Origin: Alphaproteobacteria bacterium
GTDB lineage: Bacteria > Pseudomonadota > Alphaproteobacteria > Caulobacterales > Caulobacteraceae
Direction: 5' to 3'
Assembly: GCA_025359785.1 (NCBI GenBank)
Contig: JANYET010000035.1
Coordinates: 1-64,000, forward strand
Length of the DNA stretch: 64,000 bases
The notes beneath the pieces are model-generated. The model saw only the letters and a list, made by a program, of their open reading frames with translations. It made no database searches and was not told where the DNA came from. Made by a program: the position numbers and the translations under genes. Positions 33,401-42,884 of the stretch are shown here, one piece after another. The number at the start of each line of letters is the position of its first letter. Positions within the stretch are counted from its first letter, which is position 1.

Positions 33401-35086
33401 ATGAAAGCCGCCGCCGCTATCGCCGCCCTTCTGCTGGCGGTACCCGGCGTGGTCGGCGCGGACGCCACGGCGCTGGGCGTCGGCTACATCTGCGGCGCTG
33501 AGCGGAATGCGACGCCCACGGCGGCCGGCGCAGTGATGCTGGCCGGCGTCGGCAACGGCGCCTCGCCCGCCGACACCGCCAACCGCGAGGCCCAGGCCTG
33601 GTACGATGAGGGCCTCAACCTCTATCACGCCTTCAACCACAACGAGGCGATCGCCGCCTTCGCCAAGGCCGCGGCGCTCGACCCCAACTGTGCGCTCTGC
33701 GAGCGGGGCGTGGCCCTGTCGCTGGGGCCGACACTGAACTACGGCGTCACCGCCGACCAGACGGCGCTGGCGCTCACCCACGCCCAGCGCGCGGTCAAGC
33801 TGGTCAAGCCGGGCGACACCCGCGCCGCCGCCCTGACCGAGGCCCTGCTGGTCCGCTTCGACAGGGACAAGGCGGACCGCGACACCCTCTACGCCAAGGC
33901 CATGGACAGCCTGGCCGCCCGCTATCCGGCCGACGACGAGATCGCCAACGAGGCGGCCCAGGCCCTGATGCTGCCGGGCCGGGGCGGCAACGCGGAGAAC
34001 AACGCGCGGGCCATCGCACTGATCAAGGGCGTGCTGGCCCGCCGTCCGAACGACACCGCCGCCATCCACTACTATATTCACGCCACCGAGTTCGTGGGCC
34101 GGCCGGCCGACGCCCTGCCCTACGCCGAGAAGCTCGCGGGCCTGGCGCCTGGCGCCAGCCACCTGGTGCACATGGCGGCCCACACCCTGATGCACGTCGG
34201 CCAGTACGAGCAGGTGGCCGTGGTCGATGCCGCGGCCTTGAAAGTCGACGCCGACACCGAAAAGCGGTTGGCCTATCCGGGCCCGCTCAGCGCCCAGATG
34301 TACTATCTCCACAACTACACCTTCGGCCTTGCCGGCGCCCTGATGGCGGGTGACGGCCGGCTGGCGCTGAAGTACGCCGACCACGCCGAGGTGGCCTTCC
34401 CGGTCGGGGACAAGACGCCCGTGGCGCTTCCGACCGGCCTGACCCGCGTCGAGAGTGCGCCGGACCGCCGCGCCACGGCCATCGCCAAGAGCCTGGTGGC
34501 CTATGGCCGCTATCAGCCCGCCAAGGCGCTCGCGCTCACCGAACAGCCCGGCGACACGCGGATGGTGAAGATCTACCGCCACTACGCCCGTGGCGAGGCC
34601 TTCGCCACGCGGGGCGATGTCGCTGCGGTCAATGCCGAGGCGGCGGCGATCGCGACCCTCAGCGCCGAGGCCTCCAAGGCCGGTGATCCCGGCAGTGTCA
34701 GCATCGCCGACATCGCCACCGGCGTGCTGCACGGCCGCGCGGCCCTGCTGGACCACCAGCCCGCCAGGGCCGTCGAGCTGTTCGCCGCCGCCACAACGCG
34801 GCAGGAAAAGACCTATCCGGTGGCCAAGAATTTCGATCCGCCGCCCTGGTGGTATCCGGTCCGCCGCAGCCTCGCCGCCGCCGACCTTGCCGCCGGCAAG
34901 CCGCAGGACGCGGTCCGCGAAGCCCAGGCCAGCCTCAAGGACTGGCCCGACGACGCGCTGGCCCTCAAGGTGCTCTCAGAGGCCGAGGCCGCACAGGGCC
35001 ACGACGCCGCCGCCCGGAAGGCGATGGCCCAGGCCAAGCGGGTCTGGCGCGGCGACCTGGCCAAGGTCTCGCTGAACCTCGTCTAA
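33401..35086 (+). CDS. Exported TPR protein
   Basis: A 561-aa protein with a signal peptide (residues 1-22) and TPR-like repeats: YDEGLNLYHAFNHNEAIAAF near residue 70 and several Ala-rich helical pairs later, including a C-terminal ALKVLSEAEAAQGHDAAARK. GTGGAGCC precedes the ATG at 33401. TPRs mediate protein binding; this one would act in the periplasm. Conserved HYYIHATEF and HLVHMAAHTLMHVGQY stretches are His-rich and might bind metal. Function unknown. Confidence 0.75.
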   Translation: MKAAAAIAALLLAVPGVVGADATALGVGYICGAERNATPTAAGAVMLAGVGNGASPADTANREAQAWYDEGLNLYHAFNHNEAIAAFAKAAALDPNCALCERGVALSLGPTLNYGVTADQTALALTHAQRAVKLVKPGDTRAAALTEALLVRFDRDKADRDTLYAKAMDSLAARYPADDEIANEAAQALMLPGRGGNAENNARAIALIKGVLARRPNDTAAIHYYIHATEFVGRPADALPYAEKLAGLAPGASHLVHMAAHTLMHVGQYEQVAVVDAAALKVDADTEKRLAYPGPLSAQMYYLHNYTFGLAGALMAGDGRLALKYADHAEVAFPVGDKTPVALPTGLTRVESAPDRRATAIAKSLVAYGRYQPAKALALTEQPGDTRMVKIYRHYARGEAFATRGDVAAVNAEAAAIATLSAEASKAGDPGSVSIADIATGVLHGRAALLDHQPARAVELFAAATTRQEKTYPVAKNFDPPPWWYPVRRSLAAADLAAGKPQDAVREAQASLKDWPDDALALKVLSEAEAAQGHDAAARKAMAQAKRVWRGDLAKVSLNLV

Positions 35087-35089
35087 GCC

Positions 35090-35569
35090 TTAGAACGGGA
35101 TTTCGTCGTCCAGGTCGGCGGAGAAATCCTCGCGCGGCGCGGCGCTGGTCTGAGCCCGCGGGCCCGACGAGAAGCCGCCGTTGTAGCCGCCGCCTTCGCC
35201 CGCCTCGGCGTTGTCGCCACGGCCGTCGAGCATGGTCAGCTCGCCGCGGAACTTCTGCAGCACGATCTCCGTGGAGTATTTCTCCACGCCCGACTGGTCG
35301 GACCATTTGCGCGTCTGGATCGCGCCCTCGACATAGACCTTGGCGCCCTTGCGCAGATACTGCTCGCAGACCTTCACGATGTTCTCGTTGAACACCACGA
35401 CCCGGTGCCACTCGGTCTTTTCCTTGCGCTCGCCCGAGGTGCGGTCACGCCAGTTTTCCGACGTCGCGATCCGCAGGTTCGCCACCCGATCGCCGGAGGT
35501 TAGCGAGCGGATTTCGGGATCGGCCCCGAGATTGCCCACCAGAATGACCTTGTTGACGCTGCCCGCCAT
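35090..35569 (-). CDS. ssb: Single-stranded DNA-binding protein
   Basis: A 159-aa SSB. The OB fold begins [19 protein letters not shown] and includes [19 protein letters not shown]; a Gly-rich linker follows and the C-terminus is DDEIPF, the acidic tip that recruits replication and repair proteins. ATG at 35569 is the family start; the longer frame to 35617 is rejected. It is convergent with the TPR gene, 3 bp apart, so transcripts overlap. Confidence 0.95.
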   Translation of the reverse strand: MAGSVNKVILVGNLGADPEIRSLTSGDRVANLRIATSENWRDRTSGERKEKTEWHRVVVFNENIVKVCEQYLRKGAKVYVEGAIQTRKWSDQSGVEKYSTEIVLQKFRGELTMLDGRGDNAEAGEGGGYNGGFSSGPRAQTSAAPREDFSADLDDEIPF

Positions 35570-35735
35570 GTCGATGTCCCAAGCTTCCGTGGTTGCGGGC
35601 GATGCGCCCCATTCCAAAACCGTGGAACCACGCTAGCGGGCCATTAACGCTTGAGCAAGGACTTTGTTCTTGTTTCGTTCATGTTTGAGGGGAACCGTCC
35701 ACAGGCATTCGTCGCGGCGGCTTGGCGTGGGGCCC

Positions 35736-36131
35736 TCAGCGTTGCGCCGGCATGGCGCCGGGGATCGCCAGCCGCCCGTCGCCGGTGCGCACGAGGGCGG
35801 TGTAGCGAGGCCCCTCCAGACTCTGGGAAGTCTGGACGCCCTCCGGCACCAGGAACAGGAAGTTGGCCTGGAAGGCGCCGTAGAGCTCCTGCTGATTGCC
35901 ACCCATGCGCAGGAATTTCAGGCGCATGGCCTCCAGGTTGGCCGCGCAAGACTCCAGACTCGTGGTATTCACGAGCTTGAAATACTTTAGCTTTCCGCCC
36001 TTCTGGGGCACGACGTTGTAGCAGACTCCCACATCGCCCGGCGGCTCGGTGCGCGCCTGGCAGGCGGTGAGCGTGACGCCCAGGACGAGCGTGGCGAGAA
36101 GGGTGGCGGTGCGTGGGATCGGGCGGGTCAT
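35736..36131 (-). CDS. Hypothetical lipoprotein
   Basis: A 131-aa lipoprotein. Signal peptide with lipobox LTAC, Cys at residue 24. The mature part contains GVCYNVVPQKGGKLKYFKLV and a central LEAMRLKFLRMGG helix. No family recognised; it resembles other small Caulobacter envelope lipoproteins. It is on the same strand as, but apart from, the 223-aa membrane protein gene. Confidence 0.65.
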   Translation of the reverse strand: MTRPIPRTATLLATLVLGVTLTACQARTEPPGDVGVCYNVVPQKGGKLKYFKLVNTTSLESCAANLEAMRLKFLRMGGNQQELYGAFQANFLFLVPEGVQTSQSLEGPRYTALVRTGDGRLAIPGAMPAQR

Positions 36132-36196
36132 CGCTAAATCTTACACAAGTCAAACGCGATGCGCGAGCCGTCAGCCGGGGGCCCCCTCGATGAGGG

Positions 36197-36868
36197 TCAG
36201 TTCGCCGGCGGCGGACAGCCGGGCTGGTCCATCAAGGGGCGGAAACTGCGGTTGTCGCTCGAGATCTCCACCCGGCCCGGCACCAGACGCAGCGTCTGCT
36301 GGCCCCAGCGTCCGTAGGCGGCGTCCCCGGCCCGCTCGCAGCGCCCGGCGAACAGCGCCTGGACGCAGGCGTTCAGAGGCATGTCCGGCGTCAGCCGACG
36401 CCACTGGCCACCCGCATAGCGCAGGCAGATGTCGGGCGGCCCACTGGCGACAGAAGCCGCCGCGCCCTGTTGCGGCTGGGGCGCCGGTTCTTCCGCTGCC
36501 GGCTTCGCTGTCGGCGGCAGGGGCGTCACCATGGCGGCCTGATCGGCGGCGGCCAGCGCGCCGGTCTGGTCCAGGCCCACGTCGAGGGCGTCGGTGGCCA
36601 CCCCGTTGCGTTTGGCGCAGTCGGCCAGGGTCATCTCGCCCACCGGCTGGCCGGCGACGAAGCAGCGGAGCGGCTTGGTGGGGTCCATGCGCCCGTTTGG
36701 CGCGTCGCGGGTATCGATCACCAGGCCGGCGCGCGAGGCCGGTGACGGCGCGGCCGTCTCGCCACGATGCTGCGACACCAGCGCCCAGGCGATCGCCAGG
36801 CCGGCCAGCAACGCGACCGCGGCGCCGGCCAGCACCAGCACGGTCCGGCGATCCTTCAGGAAATCCAT
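36197..36868 (-). CDS. Hypothetical single-pass membrane protein
   Basis: A 223-aa protein anchored by one N-terminal helix (VLVLAGAAVALLAGLAIAWAL), followed by a Pro/Ala-rich linker and two Cys pairs (CFVAG and LADCAK; CLRY and NACVQALFAGRCE). It looks periplasmic. The first ATG with the helix close behind is preferred. Function unknown. Confidence 0.6.
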   Translation of the reverse strand: MDFLKDRRTVLVLAGAAVALLAGLAIAWALVSQHRGETAAPSPASRAGLVIDTRDAPNGRMDPTKPLRCFVAGQPVGEMTLADCAKRNGVATDALDVGLDQTGALAAADQAAMVTPLPPTAKPAAEEPAPQPQQGAAASVASGPPDICLRYAGGQWRRLTPDMPLNACVQALFAGRCERAGDAAYGRWGQQTLRLVPGRVEISSDNRSFRPLMDQPGCPPPAN

Positions 36869-36935
36869 GGCCTTCGCTAAACCCCGGCGCCGCCCGATTC
36901 AAGGCCGCGTCCGCAGTAGCGGCGAAGCATGGCGG

Positions 36936-39800
36936 TCAGGCTTTGGTGCTGATGTTGAAGGCGCTGCCGCTTTTGCCACCGGTCAGGCGCTGCAGGCCCG
37001 CGGTCAGGTTGGCCAGCTCATTGGTGAGGTATTGCGGGACCGTGCCGGCGGGCTTGCCGTTGGCCGCCTTGGCGGCCCCGGTCTGAGGCGTCGCGGCGAT
37101 GACCAGGTCCTGATAGGCCCGGCGGACCACCCCCATCGACGCCAGGACGACCGCCTTGACGTGACTGATCTGCGCGGCGTCGTCGATATTCAGGGTGCTC
37201 GACAGGTTCAGGCCATAGATCTTGCTGCCGCCATCGGTCTGCTTGGTCACGCCCTTGGTCGTGGTGGTCTTCGACAGGACGCCTTCGGGAATCCCCAGCG
37301 TCGTCAGCGCGTTCTTACCCTCCGGCCCGGCGCCGAATTTCACGACGGAAGACCCGTAGGCCGGGACGATCTTGAGTTGATACTGACCACCAATGTTCGA
37401 GACGGTGGCCGTGGCCTGCGAGCCGCTGGCGCGCTGGATCTTTACCGCCAGGGTGTCGAGGGTCTCGTTGGCGGCGATGGTGATGGTTGTGGACGGGCCG
37501 GTGGCCGATCCGACGGTGAATTGCTCGCCCGCGCGCAGGGTGCTCTGAGCTGTCAGCTGCTTGGAAGTGTCCACGCCAAGCACGCCCTTCGGCAGGCCGA
37601 GGCGGTCGAGGACGCTGGCGCCGGTGGTGTCGACCGCGATGGCCGTCGGCGCCGCCAGGCCCGCCCTCCCGGTAAAGCGCTCCGAGGTGATCACGGCGCC
37701 CGTCGCAATGTCCAGCTGAGCGAGGAAGCCGTCCTTGATCCCGACCGGAGCCTGCCCCGGAAGGTCCGTGCCCGCCTGGCCCGCAATCCACACCTGCCCC
37801 CCGGAAACCGCCAGCGCGGTCGCCCGGTCGCTGCCGGTCCCGCCGTAATAGGCGATGGCGTCAGTACCGCTGGCGGAAAGGTTCTCGGCGATCTGCGCCG
37901 CGAAGGCGTCCGAACCGCCGGACGCCGCACTGGTAATGGTCCCGGCGGCGAGCGCGCCATTGGTGGTGGTGCCGGCGATCACCAGCTGGCCGCCGTTCAA
38001 GGCCAGGCCGGTGATATTGCCGCCTTGCAGATCGCCCAGGTCGCGGGTCGCCGACAGCACGGGCGTCCCCGACGAAATATCGTAGTTGCGGAGCACTGCG
38101 TGTCCGTCCTCGACGCTGGCGGTAATCAACGCATTGCCATCGACCACGAGGCCTCGGGGCGTATCCTGGCCAGCGGTCCCGAAGGACTGGGTGAAGGTGG
38201 CCTGCGGCGTCCCGGCCGCCGACGTCTGGAACGCCGCGATATAGCCGTCGTAGCCGCCGGCCGGGGCCACGGGACTGCCCGGCAGGGAGCCCTGCGCCTG
38301 GCCGGCGACATAGACTGTCTTGCCGTCGGCGCTGAAAGCCACCTGGCTCGCCTGGTCCTGCAGGGTCGCGCCGCGGCGCGCGGTCCAGGTCTCGTTGCCG
38401 CTCGCGTCATACAGGGTGACGAAGCTGTCGCTCTGAGGGGCCGGGCCGGAGGGCGTGGAATTGAGAGGCCCGTTGACCGCGCCGTTGAGCGTGCCGGTGA
38501 CGGCGCCGACAATCGCGACCTGTCCGTCAGCCGAGACCGCGAGCCCCAGGCCCGAGGCGCTGTTCGAGGCGCCGAGGGTGCGGGTGTAGATCAGGTGGCC
38601 GGCGGAATCGTACTTCATCAGGGCGACGTCCTGGGTCCCCTTGACCCCCTGGCCCTCGACCGAACGGGTTACGTCGGCCAGCATGTAGACCGAGCCGTCG
38701 GCGCCGGTCTGCATGGCGTGCACCGTGCCTACGCCGGTATCCAGATTGTAGGCGAAGGTCCGTCCGTCGACGAAATTCGGCTGGGTCGCGATCTGCGGCG
38801 GCGCGGCGACGTTGGTGGTGTCGGTCTGGAACTTCACGATCTGGCTGCGGGTGGTGGAGTCCTTGGTCGTGAGCTTGCCGTCGGGATTCGGGTCGCCGAC
38901 GGTCTGACCGACATAGACCGCGCCGGCGGTCTGGGGCGCGCTGAAATTGATCGTCTCGCTGGTCCCGATGTTGATCTTCAACGCGTACTGATCCGGAGTC
39001 GCCGGTAGCTTCACGCCGCCTGTGCCGGTGGTCGCGGCGGCCCCGGGAATCCGGTTGCTGGCGACCCGGGTCTGCACCCCGGCCGACGCCAGCTGCGAAT
39101 TGATATAGGTAATGACGTTCGCGAGGCTGCGGGGCTGCGCGCCCAGGTCGTTGAGATCGATCGCCACATTGGTGGTCGCGTGGTTCAGGGTCACGCCGAT
39201 GTTGAACTTCACCGCACCGGCGAACGCCGGCACATCGGTGATCTGCGAGGTCGCCAACGGCGGGGTGAAATAGGTCGTCGCGGGCTTGGCGATCGCCAGC
39301 TTGGCGGTGTCGGTCGTATCGTTCTCGCCCTCGGCCAGGCGCAGCTTCGCGAACGTGCTGCTGTCGATATATTTGGTGACCTGCCGAAGACCGCTATCGA
39401 AGGTTTTTGATAGCTGCGCCTGATCCTGCGGCGAGAGGCCCTTCGACGCGTGATTGGCGATATCCATCAGGGTGGACAGGCCCTGATAGAGCGCGAACAT
39501 TTTCTTGTAGTCGGTTGATGCACCGGGCAAATCAAGCTTTGCAGCGTCTTCGTTGATGAACGCCTGACCAGCCAGAGCGCCCTGTACCTTCGCGTTGGCC
39601 TGCGTGGGGGTTTCGCTGGCGTTCCAGGGCGGCGTCGGCGCGATCCGCCGGGTGGCGCTCGACCCCGAGGTCGCGCTTGAGCTTGCCGTCGCCAGGCCGG
39701 AGAGGTCCATGCTGATGAAGCCGTTGCTGTCGGTGTTCGACCCGGAACTCGACCCGGTGTTGAACAGCCCCAGCACGTAGCTCTGATCGCCAATCTGCAT
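36936..39800 (-). CDS. Large flagellin-locus protein, beta-propeller-like
   Basis: A 954-aa protein without a signal peptide. The N-terminal 170 residues are helical, followed by long repeated beta segments (ADGQVAIVGAVTG, ADGKTVYVAGQAQG, SGGQVWIAGQAG) like SBBP/beta-propeller blades, and Gly/Thr-rich stretches. Two GxxFTVGxxxGxxTxITIxxxET-type segments resemble flagellin IN modules. It ends with AGLQRLTGGKSG. The place next to flagellins fits the C. crescentus flaEY gene of the flagellin cluster, needed for filament assembly or modification; I infer that identity from position and general type only. GGAAGG precedes the ATG. Confidence 0.7.
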   Translation of the reverse strand: MQIGDQSYVLGLFNTGSSSGSNTDSNGFISMDLSGLATASSSATSGSSATRRIAPTPPWNASETPTQANAKVQGALAGQAFINEDAAKLDLPGASTDYKKMFALYQGLSTLMDIANHASKGLSPQDQAQLSKTFDSGLRQVTKYIDSSTFAKLRLAEGENDTTDTAKLAIAKPATTYFTPPLATSQITDVPAFAGAVKFNIGVTLNHATTNVAIDLNDLGAQPRSLANVITYINSQLASAGVQTRVASNRIPGAAATTGTGGVKLPATPDQYALKINIGTSETINFSAPQTAGAVYVGQTVGDPNPDGKLTTKDSTTRSQIVKFQTDTTNVAAPPQIATQPNFVDGRTFAYNLDTGVGTVHAMQTGADGSVYMLADVTRSVEGQGVKGTQDVALMKYDSAGHLIYTRTLGASNSASGLGLAVSADGQVAIVGAVTGTLNGAVNGPLNSTPSGPAPQSDSFVTLYDASGNETWTARRGATLQDQASQVAFSADGKTVYVAGQAQGSLPGSPVAPAGGYDGYIAAFQTSAAGTPQATFTQSFGTAGQDTPRGLVVDGNALITASVEDGHAVLRNYDISSGTPVLSATRDLGDLQGGNITGLALNGGQLVIAGTTTNGALAAGTITSAASGGSDAFAAQIAENLSASGTDAIAYYGGTGSDRATALAVSGGQVWIAGQAGTDLPGQAPVGIKDGFLAQLDIATGAVITSERFTGRAGLAAPTAIAVDTTGASVLDRLGLPKGVLGVDTSKQLTAQSTLRAGEQFTVGSATGPSTTITIAANETLDTLAVKIQRASGSQATATVSNIGGQYQLKIVPAYGSSVVKFGAGPEGKNALTTLGIPEGVLSKTTTTKGVTKQTDGGSKIYGLNLSSTLNIDDAAQISHVKAVVLASMGVVRRAYQDLVIAATPQTGAAKAANGKPAGTVPQYLTNELANLTAGLQRLTGGKSGSAFNISTKA

Positions 39801-39967
39801 GATGGCCTTCCGACGGACAAAGCTCCGCAGTCCTACCCTGCGGCCAAAACAGCTTAGGTTCTGTTAAGCGCCACCGCGAAGTGTGCGGAAATTATTGCAA
39901 AAACCGGTCAGGCGAGGACTAGGGCGCCGCATCATTTCAGGTGCCCGCTACGCCCGGATAGGCACCG

Positions 39968-40795
39968 CTATTTGAACAGCGACAGGATGATCTGCGGCGC
40001 TTGGTTGGCGATCGAAAGGGCCTGGGTGCCGAGCTGCTGCTGCACCTGCAGGGCCTGCAGGCGGGCGCTTTCGCGGGCCAGATCGGCGTCCACCAGATTG
40101 CCGATGCCGGTGGTGAGCTGATCGGACAATTTCTGGACGAAGAGGTTGTGATTGCTGATTTCCTTGGACTGCGACCCAAGGTTGCCGAGCGCCTGGTTGG
40201 TGTTCAGGATCGAGGCCGAGAGCTGGGCCAGCGCGACACTGGCGGCGGCGACGCTGGTGATCGACGAAGCCGCCGGCACGGTGACGATCGCGCCCCCGAG
40301 CGAGAGGTTCTGGCTCGTCAGGGTGATGAAGCCGGTGGCATCGGCATTGGCGATGAATTTGATCTGCGAAACGGCGCCGCTCAGCAGATTCGCGCCGTCG
40401 AAGGTCGCGTTCTGCACGATGGAGGTGATCTGGCGGAGCTCGGACTTGTAGGCGGAGTCCAGGGCGTTGCGGGACGCGGTGTCGATGGATGGGTCCAGCG
40501 CGGCCACCACATTGGCCTTCATCTGCACCAGGAGGTCGGAGATTGTCGCGCCGGCCGCCGAGGCGACATCGGCGATGGACGTCGCCCGGTCGAGACTGGA
40601 CTTGACGGCGCCGAGCGAGCCGATATCCGCCCGCTGACCCTGCGCGATGGCCCAGACCGCGGCATTGTCCTTGGCGCCGTTGATGGCGAGGCCCGTGCTG
40701 ATGCGGTTTTGAACCTCGTGCAGCAGCCCGCCTGTGGTGTTCAGGTTCTGCAGCGCGATAAGGGCGGCATCGTTGGTATGTACGCTCAACGCCAT
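39968..40795 (-). CDS. Flagellin
   Basis: A 275-aa short alphaproteobacterial flagellin without a variable central domain. N-terminal ND0 helix has NDAALIALQNLN and NRISTGLAINGAKDNAA; the C-terminal helix has SARLQALQVQQQLGTQALSIANQAPQIILSLFK, the usual end. It polymerizes into the filament after export by the flagellar secretion system. It is about half identical to the flagellin at 41356-42183, and less typical, so may be a minor or structural flagellin. GAGGAG lies before the ATG; no clear sigma-54 promoter was found upstream. Confidence 0.93.
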   Translation of the reverse strand: MALSVHTNDAALIALQNLNTTGGLLHEVQNRISTGLAINGAKDNAAVWAIAQGQRADIGSLGAVKSSLDRATSIADVASAAGATISDLLVQMKANVVAALDPSIDTASRNALDSAYKSELRQITSIVQNATFDGANLLSGAVSQIKFIANADATGFITLTSQNLSLGGAIVTVPAASSITSVAAASVALAQLSASILNTNQALGNLGSQSKEISNHNLFVQKLSDQLTTGIGNLVDADLARESARLQALQVQQQLGTQALSIANQAPQIILSLFK

Positions 40796-40973
40796 CGGCG
40801 GATCTCCTCGTCGCCCCCGGTCGCCATTGCGAGTCGCGGGGCCCGTTCGAGGCTGAAACTAGGGAATCGTGGTTGGCAGATGGTTAACGCCAACGCAGAT
40901 CGCCGCCGCCGGGCTACCGGGGCGGTCTTAAGGTTTGCCGTGTCGCGACCTTTTTAAGGGCGCGTCTTGAGGA

Positions 40974-41264
40974 TCAAGCCTTGGCGCGGACCACGTCTCC
41001 GGCTTCGTAGTTGAGCTGTTCTCGCAACTGCAGGACGGTTTCCCGGGGCAGCTGCTGGATCACCTCGCCTGTGAGCCGGTTGACCGTCTTGTAGACGTAG
41101 GAATTGCTGGCTTTGTCCTCTTCGATGATCAGTCGCATATCCACGAGATCCGGGCCTTGGACGGGGCGGCTTGCGGAGGTCCGGTTGTCGGCACTCTGCG
41201 AAGCGGCCTTCTGACCAAAGGTGGGGTCGGACGTGGCTGCGAAAGCCGTGACTTTGCTTTCCAT
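40974..41264 (-). CDS. flaG: FlaG family protein
   Basis: A 96-aa protein. The C-terminal half, MRLIIEEDKASNSYVYKTVNRLTGEVIQQLPRE, is the FlaG domain; the N-terminal half is disordered. FlaG proteins influence filament length in other bacteria. It lies between the two flagellin genes on the same strand, 92 bp behind the upstream flagellin, so could be read through from its promoter. Confidence 0.78.
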   Translation of the reverse strand: MESKVTAFAATSDPTFGQKAASQSADNRTSASRPVQGPDLVDMRLIIEEDKASNSYVYKTVNRLTGEVIQQLPRETVLQLREQLNYEAGDVVRAKA

Positions 41265-41355
41265 CGCTCCTGTCGAAAGCGCGTCTCGCGCCTACGCTCC
41301 ATTGAAGGAAAAATCGGACGGCGGGAGGGCGAACCCTCCCGCCGCCGCCGACCAC

Positions 41356-42183
41356 CTACTTGAAGAGGCCGAGGAGGATCGAAGACGACTGGTTGGCGAT
41401 CGAGAGCGCTTGAATGCCCAGTTGCTGCTTCGTCTGCAGCGCCTGGAGATTGGCGCTTTCCTTCGCCAGGTCGGCGTCCACCAGGTTGCCGATACCCACG
41501 TCGATCGAGTTCTGCAGGTTGGTGATGAAGGTCTGGTGAGACCCCAGCGCCTTGCTGCCCGTGCCGAGCTTGCCAAGCGCGCTCGAAACGTTGGCGATCG
41601 AAGTGTTCAGAGCCGCGATCTGGATCGAGGCCGCAGCCGTGGTCCCGATCGAAGCCGCCGCGGTGATCGTGACGTTCGCACCGCCGAGAGCGAGGCTCTG
41701 GTGGGCGACGCTGATCACCTGGCTGCCGGACTCGTTGGCCAGAGCCTGGATCTGCGTGGCGCCGCTGTCGATCAGGTTCGCGCCGTTGAACACGGCGTTG
41801 GACGTCACGGTCGTGATCTGATTGCGCAACGAGATGAATTCGTTGTTCAGAGCCGCGCGGCTGGTGGTGTCCAGCGTGACGTCAACCGCCGCCAGAGCCT
41901 TCTCCTTCAGTTGTTGCAGAAGGTCCGAAACCGAGGAGCCGGCCGAAAGCGCCACGTCGACGGTCGATTGACCGCGTTGCAGTGAGCCAATGACCGAGTT
42001 CAGGGAGTTCGAGGTGGCGCGCTGGTTTTGCGCGATACCGAAGACGGCCGCGTTGTCCTTGGCCGAAGAAATCTTCAGGCCGGTGTTGATGCGGTTTTCA
42101 GTGGTGGAGAGTTGGCGCGTGGTCGCGCTCAGATTTTGGAGCGCGATAAGGGCGCCGGCATTGGTATTGACCGAAAAGCTCAT
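41356..42183 (-). CDS. Flagellin
   Basis: A 275-aa flagellin. MSFSVNTNAGALIALQNLS and NRINTGLKISSAKDNAAV form the N-terminal coil; SANLQALQTKQQLGIQALSIANQSS-ILLGLFK the C-terminal coil. Its Ser/Thr/Asn-rich centre is the likely target for glycosylation by the neighbouring FlmG-type enzyme. A sigma-54 promoter candidate and two FlbD-like dyads precede it, so it is probably a late (class IV) flagellar gene. This appears to be the main flagellin of the locus. Confidence 0.95.
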   Translation of the reverse strand: MSFSVNTNAGALIALQNLSATTRQLSTTENRINTGLKISSAKDNAAVFGIAQNQRATSNSLNSVIGSLQRGQSTVDVALSAGSSVSDLLQQLKEKALAAVDVTLDTTSRAALNNEFISLRNQITTVTSNAVFNGANLIDSGATQIQALANESGSQVISVAHQSLALGGANVTITAAASIGTTAAASIQIAALNTSIANVSSALGKLGTGSKALGSHQTFITNLQNSIDVGIGNLVDADLAKESANLQALQTKQQLGIQALSIANQSSSILLGLFK

Positions 42184-42503
42184 GGGGTCGTCCTTTTCTC
42201 AGGTCTTCGGCCGTCATTTTGGCAGCCGTGAGCGTTTTGCTCGGAAACCTAATGAGCAAGCTTCGGGCCACCGCGGGCCGCCCGCCGACACTCCATAAGT
42301 TACTGGAAAAGCTTCGTTAAATGTCTGTTAGTCATGTTCTTTGCCGGCAATTCCTGCCGGGCCAAGCCGGCGGGCGGCAGAAATTGCCGGGCAGGGCGGC
42401 AAGAAGCGTCGAAGTCGGAGGTCTGGTCGGCGCGGGCTGGATGAATATCCGAGCGCGACGGCGGGGCGCAGCTATCGCGACCCCTTGCGGCCGACGCCGG
42501 CGG
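42184..42503 (-). promoter_or_regulatory. Flagellin promoter region
   Basis: No gene in these 320 bases. On the minus strand TGGCCCGAAGCTTGCTC (42255-42271) fits the sigma-54 consensus TGGCAC-N5-TTGC with GG-N10-GC spacing, about 70 bp before the flagellin start. Further upstream, CCGGCAATTCCTGCCG (42344-42359) and CGGCAGAAATTGCCGG (42375-42390) are each CGGCA-N5-TGCCG-type dyads and are inverted copies of each other with one mismatch; they suit binding of the enhancer activator FlbD. Confidence 0.7.
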
Positions 42504-42884
42504 TCAGGCCGCGGCGCTGGTCGCGACGGAGGCCGGGGCGAGCCCCTGCATGATCATCCGGTTGACCTCGATCAGAGGTTCAATCTGCTCTTGGCGCCGG
42601 ATCACGGCGCTGGTGTGCCGGCCCACCCAGATGGCCAGAGAAATGATCGAGGCGCGCAGGGGCGCTGGCAGGCGGTTTTCCGAGCTGCTGCAGTCTTCGC
42701 GCAGCGCCGTCCAGATACGACGGTTCCAATCGAGCACGTCAACACGCGCCGCGATATCGTGCGGGTCGGACTTCGCCGCCTCGATCAACGCAAGCGTAAC
42801 CTGCGCGAACAGGCGGTATTCCATCTGACGCGGGCTTTCAGCCCAGGTCGCCGCTGTTTGGTACGCCTGATGGGACATGCCCAA
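42504..42884 (-). CDS. flaF: Flagellar biosynthesis regulator FlaF
   Basis: A 126-aa FlaF protein: [28 protein letters not shown] at the start and [13 protein letters not shown] in the centre are family hallmarks. FlaF acts after export starts to promote flagellin synthesis and filament assembly in Caulobacter, opposing FlbT. Start could be Met1 (42884) or Met3 (42878), the latter matching homologues. It overlaps the end of flbT by over 40 bp, so the two are in one operon and translated together. Confidence 0.93.
   Translation of the reverse strand: MGMSHQAYQTAATWAESPRQMEYRLFAQVTLALIEAAKSDPHDIAARVDVLDWNRRIWTALREDCSSSENRLPAPLRASIISLAIWVGRHTSAVIRRQEQIEPLIEVNRMIMQGLAPASVATSAAA

Noticed and set aside
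33302..34756. Minus-strand frame of 484 codons opposite the TPR protein
   Set aside because: Shadow frame: Gly/Val/Arg-rich, no motif, and it fully overlaps a gene with a signal peptide and TPRs.
36594..39008. Plus-strand frame of 804 codons opposite the flagellar-locus protein
   Set aside because: Antisense composition with no recognisable domain or start signal.
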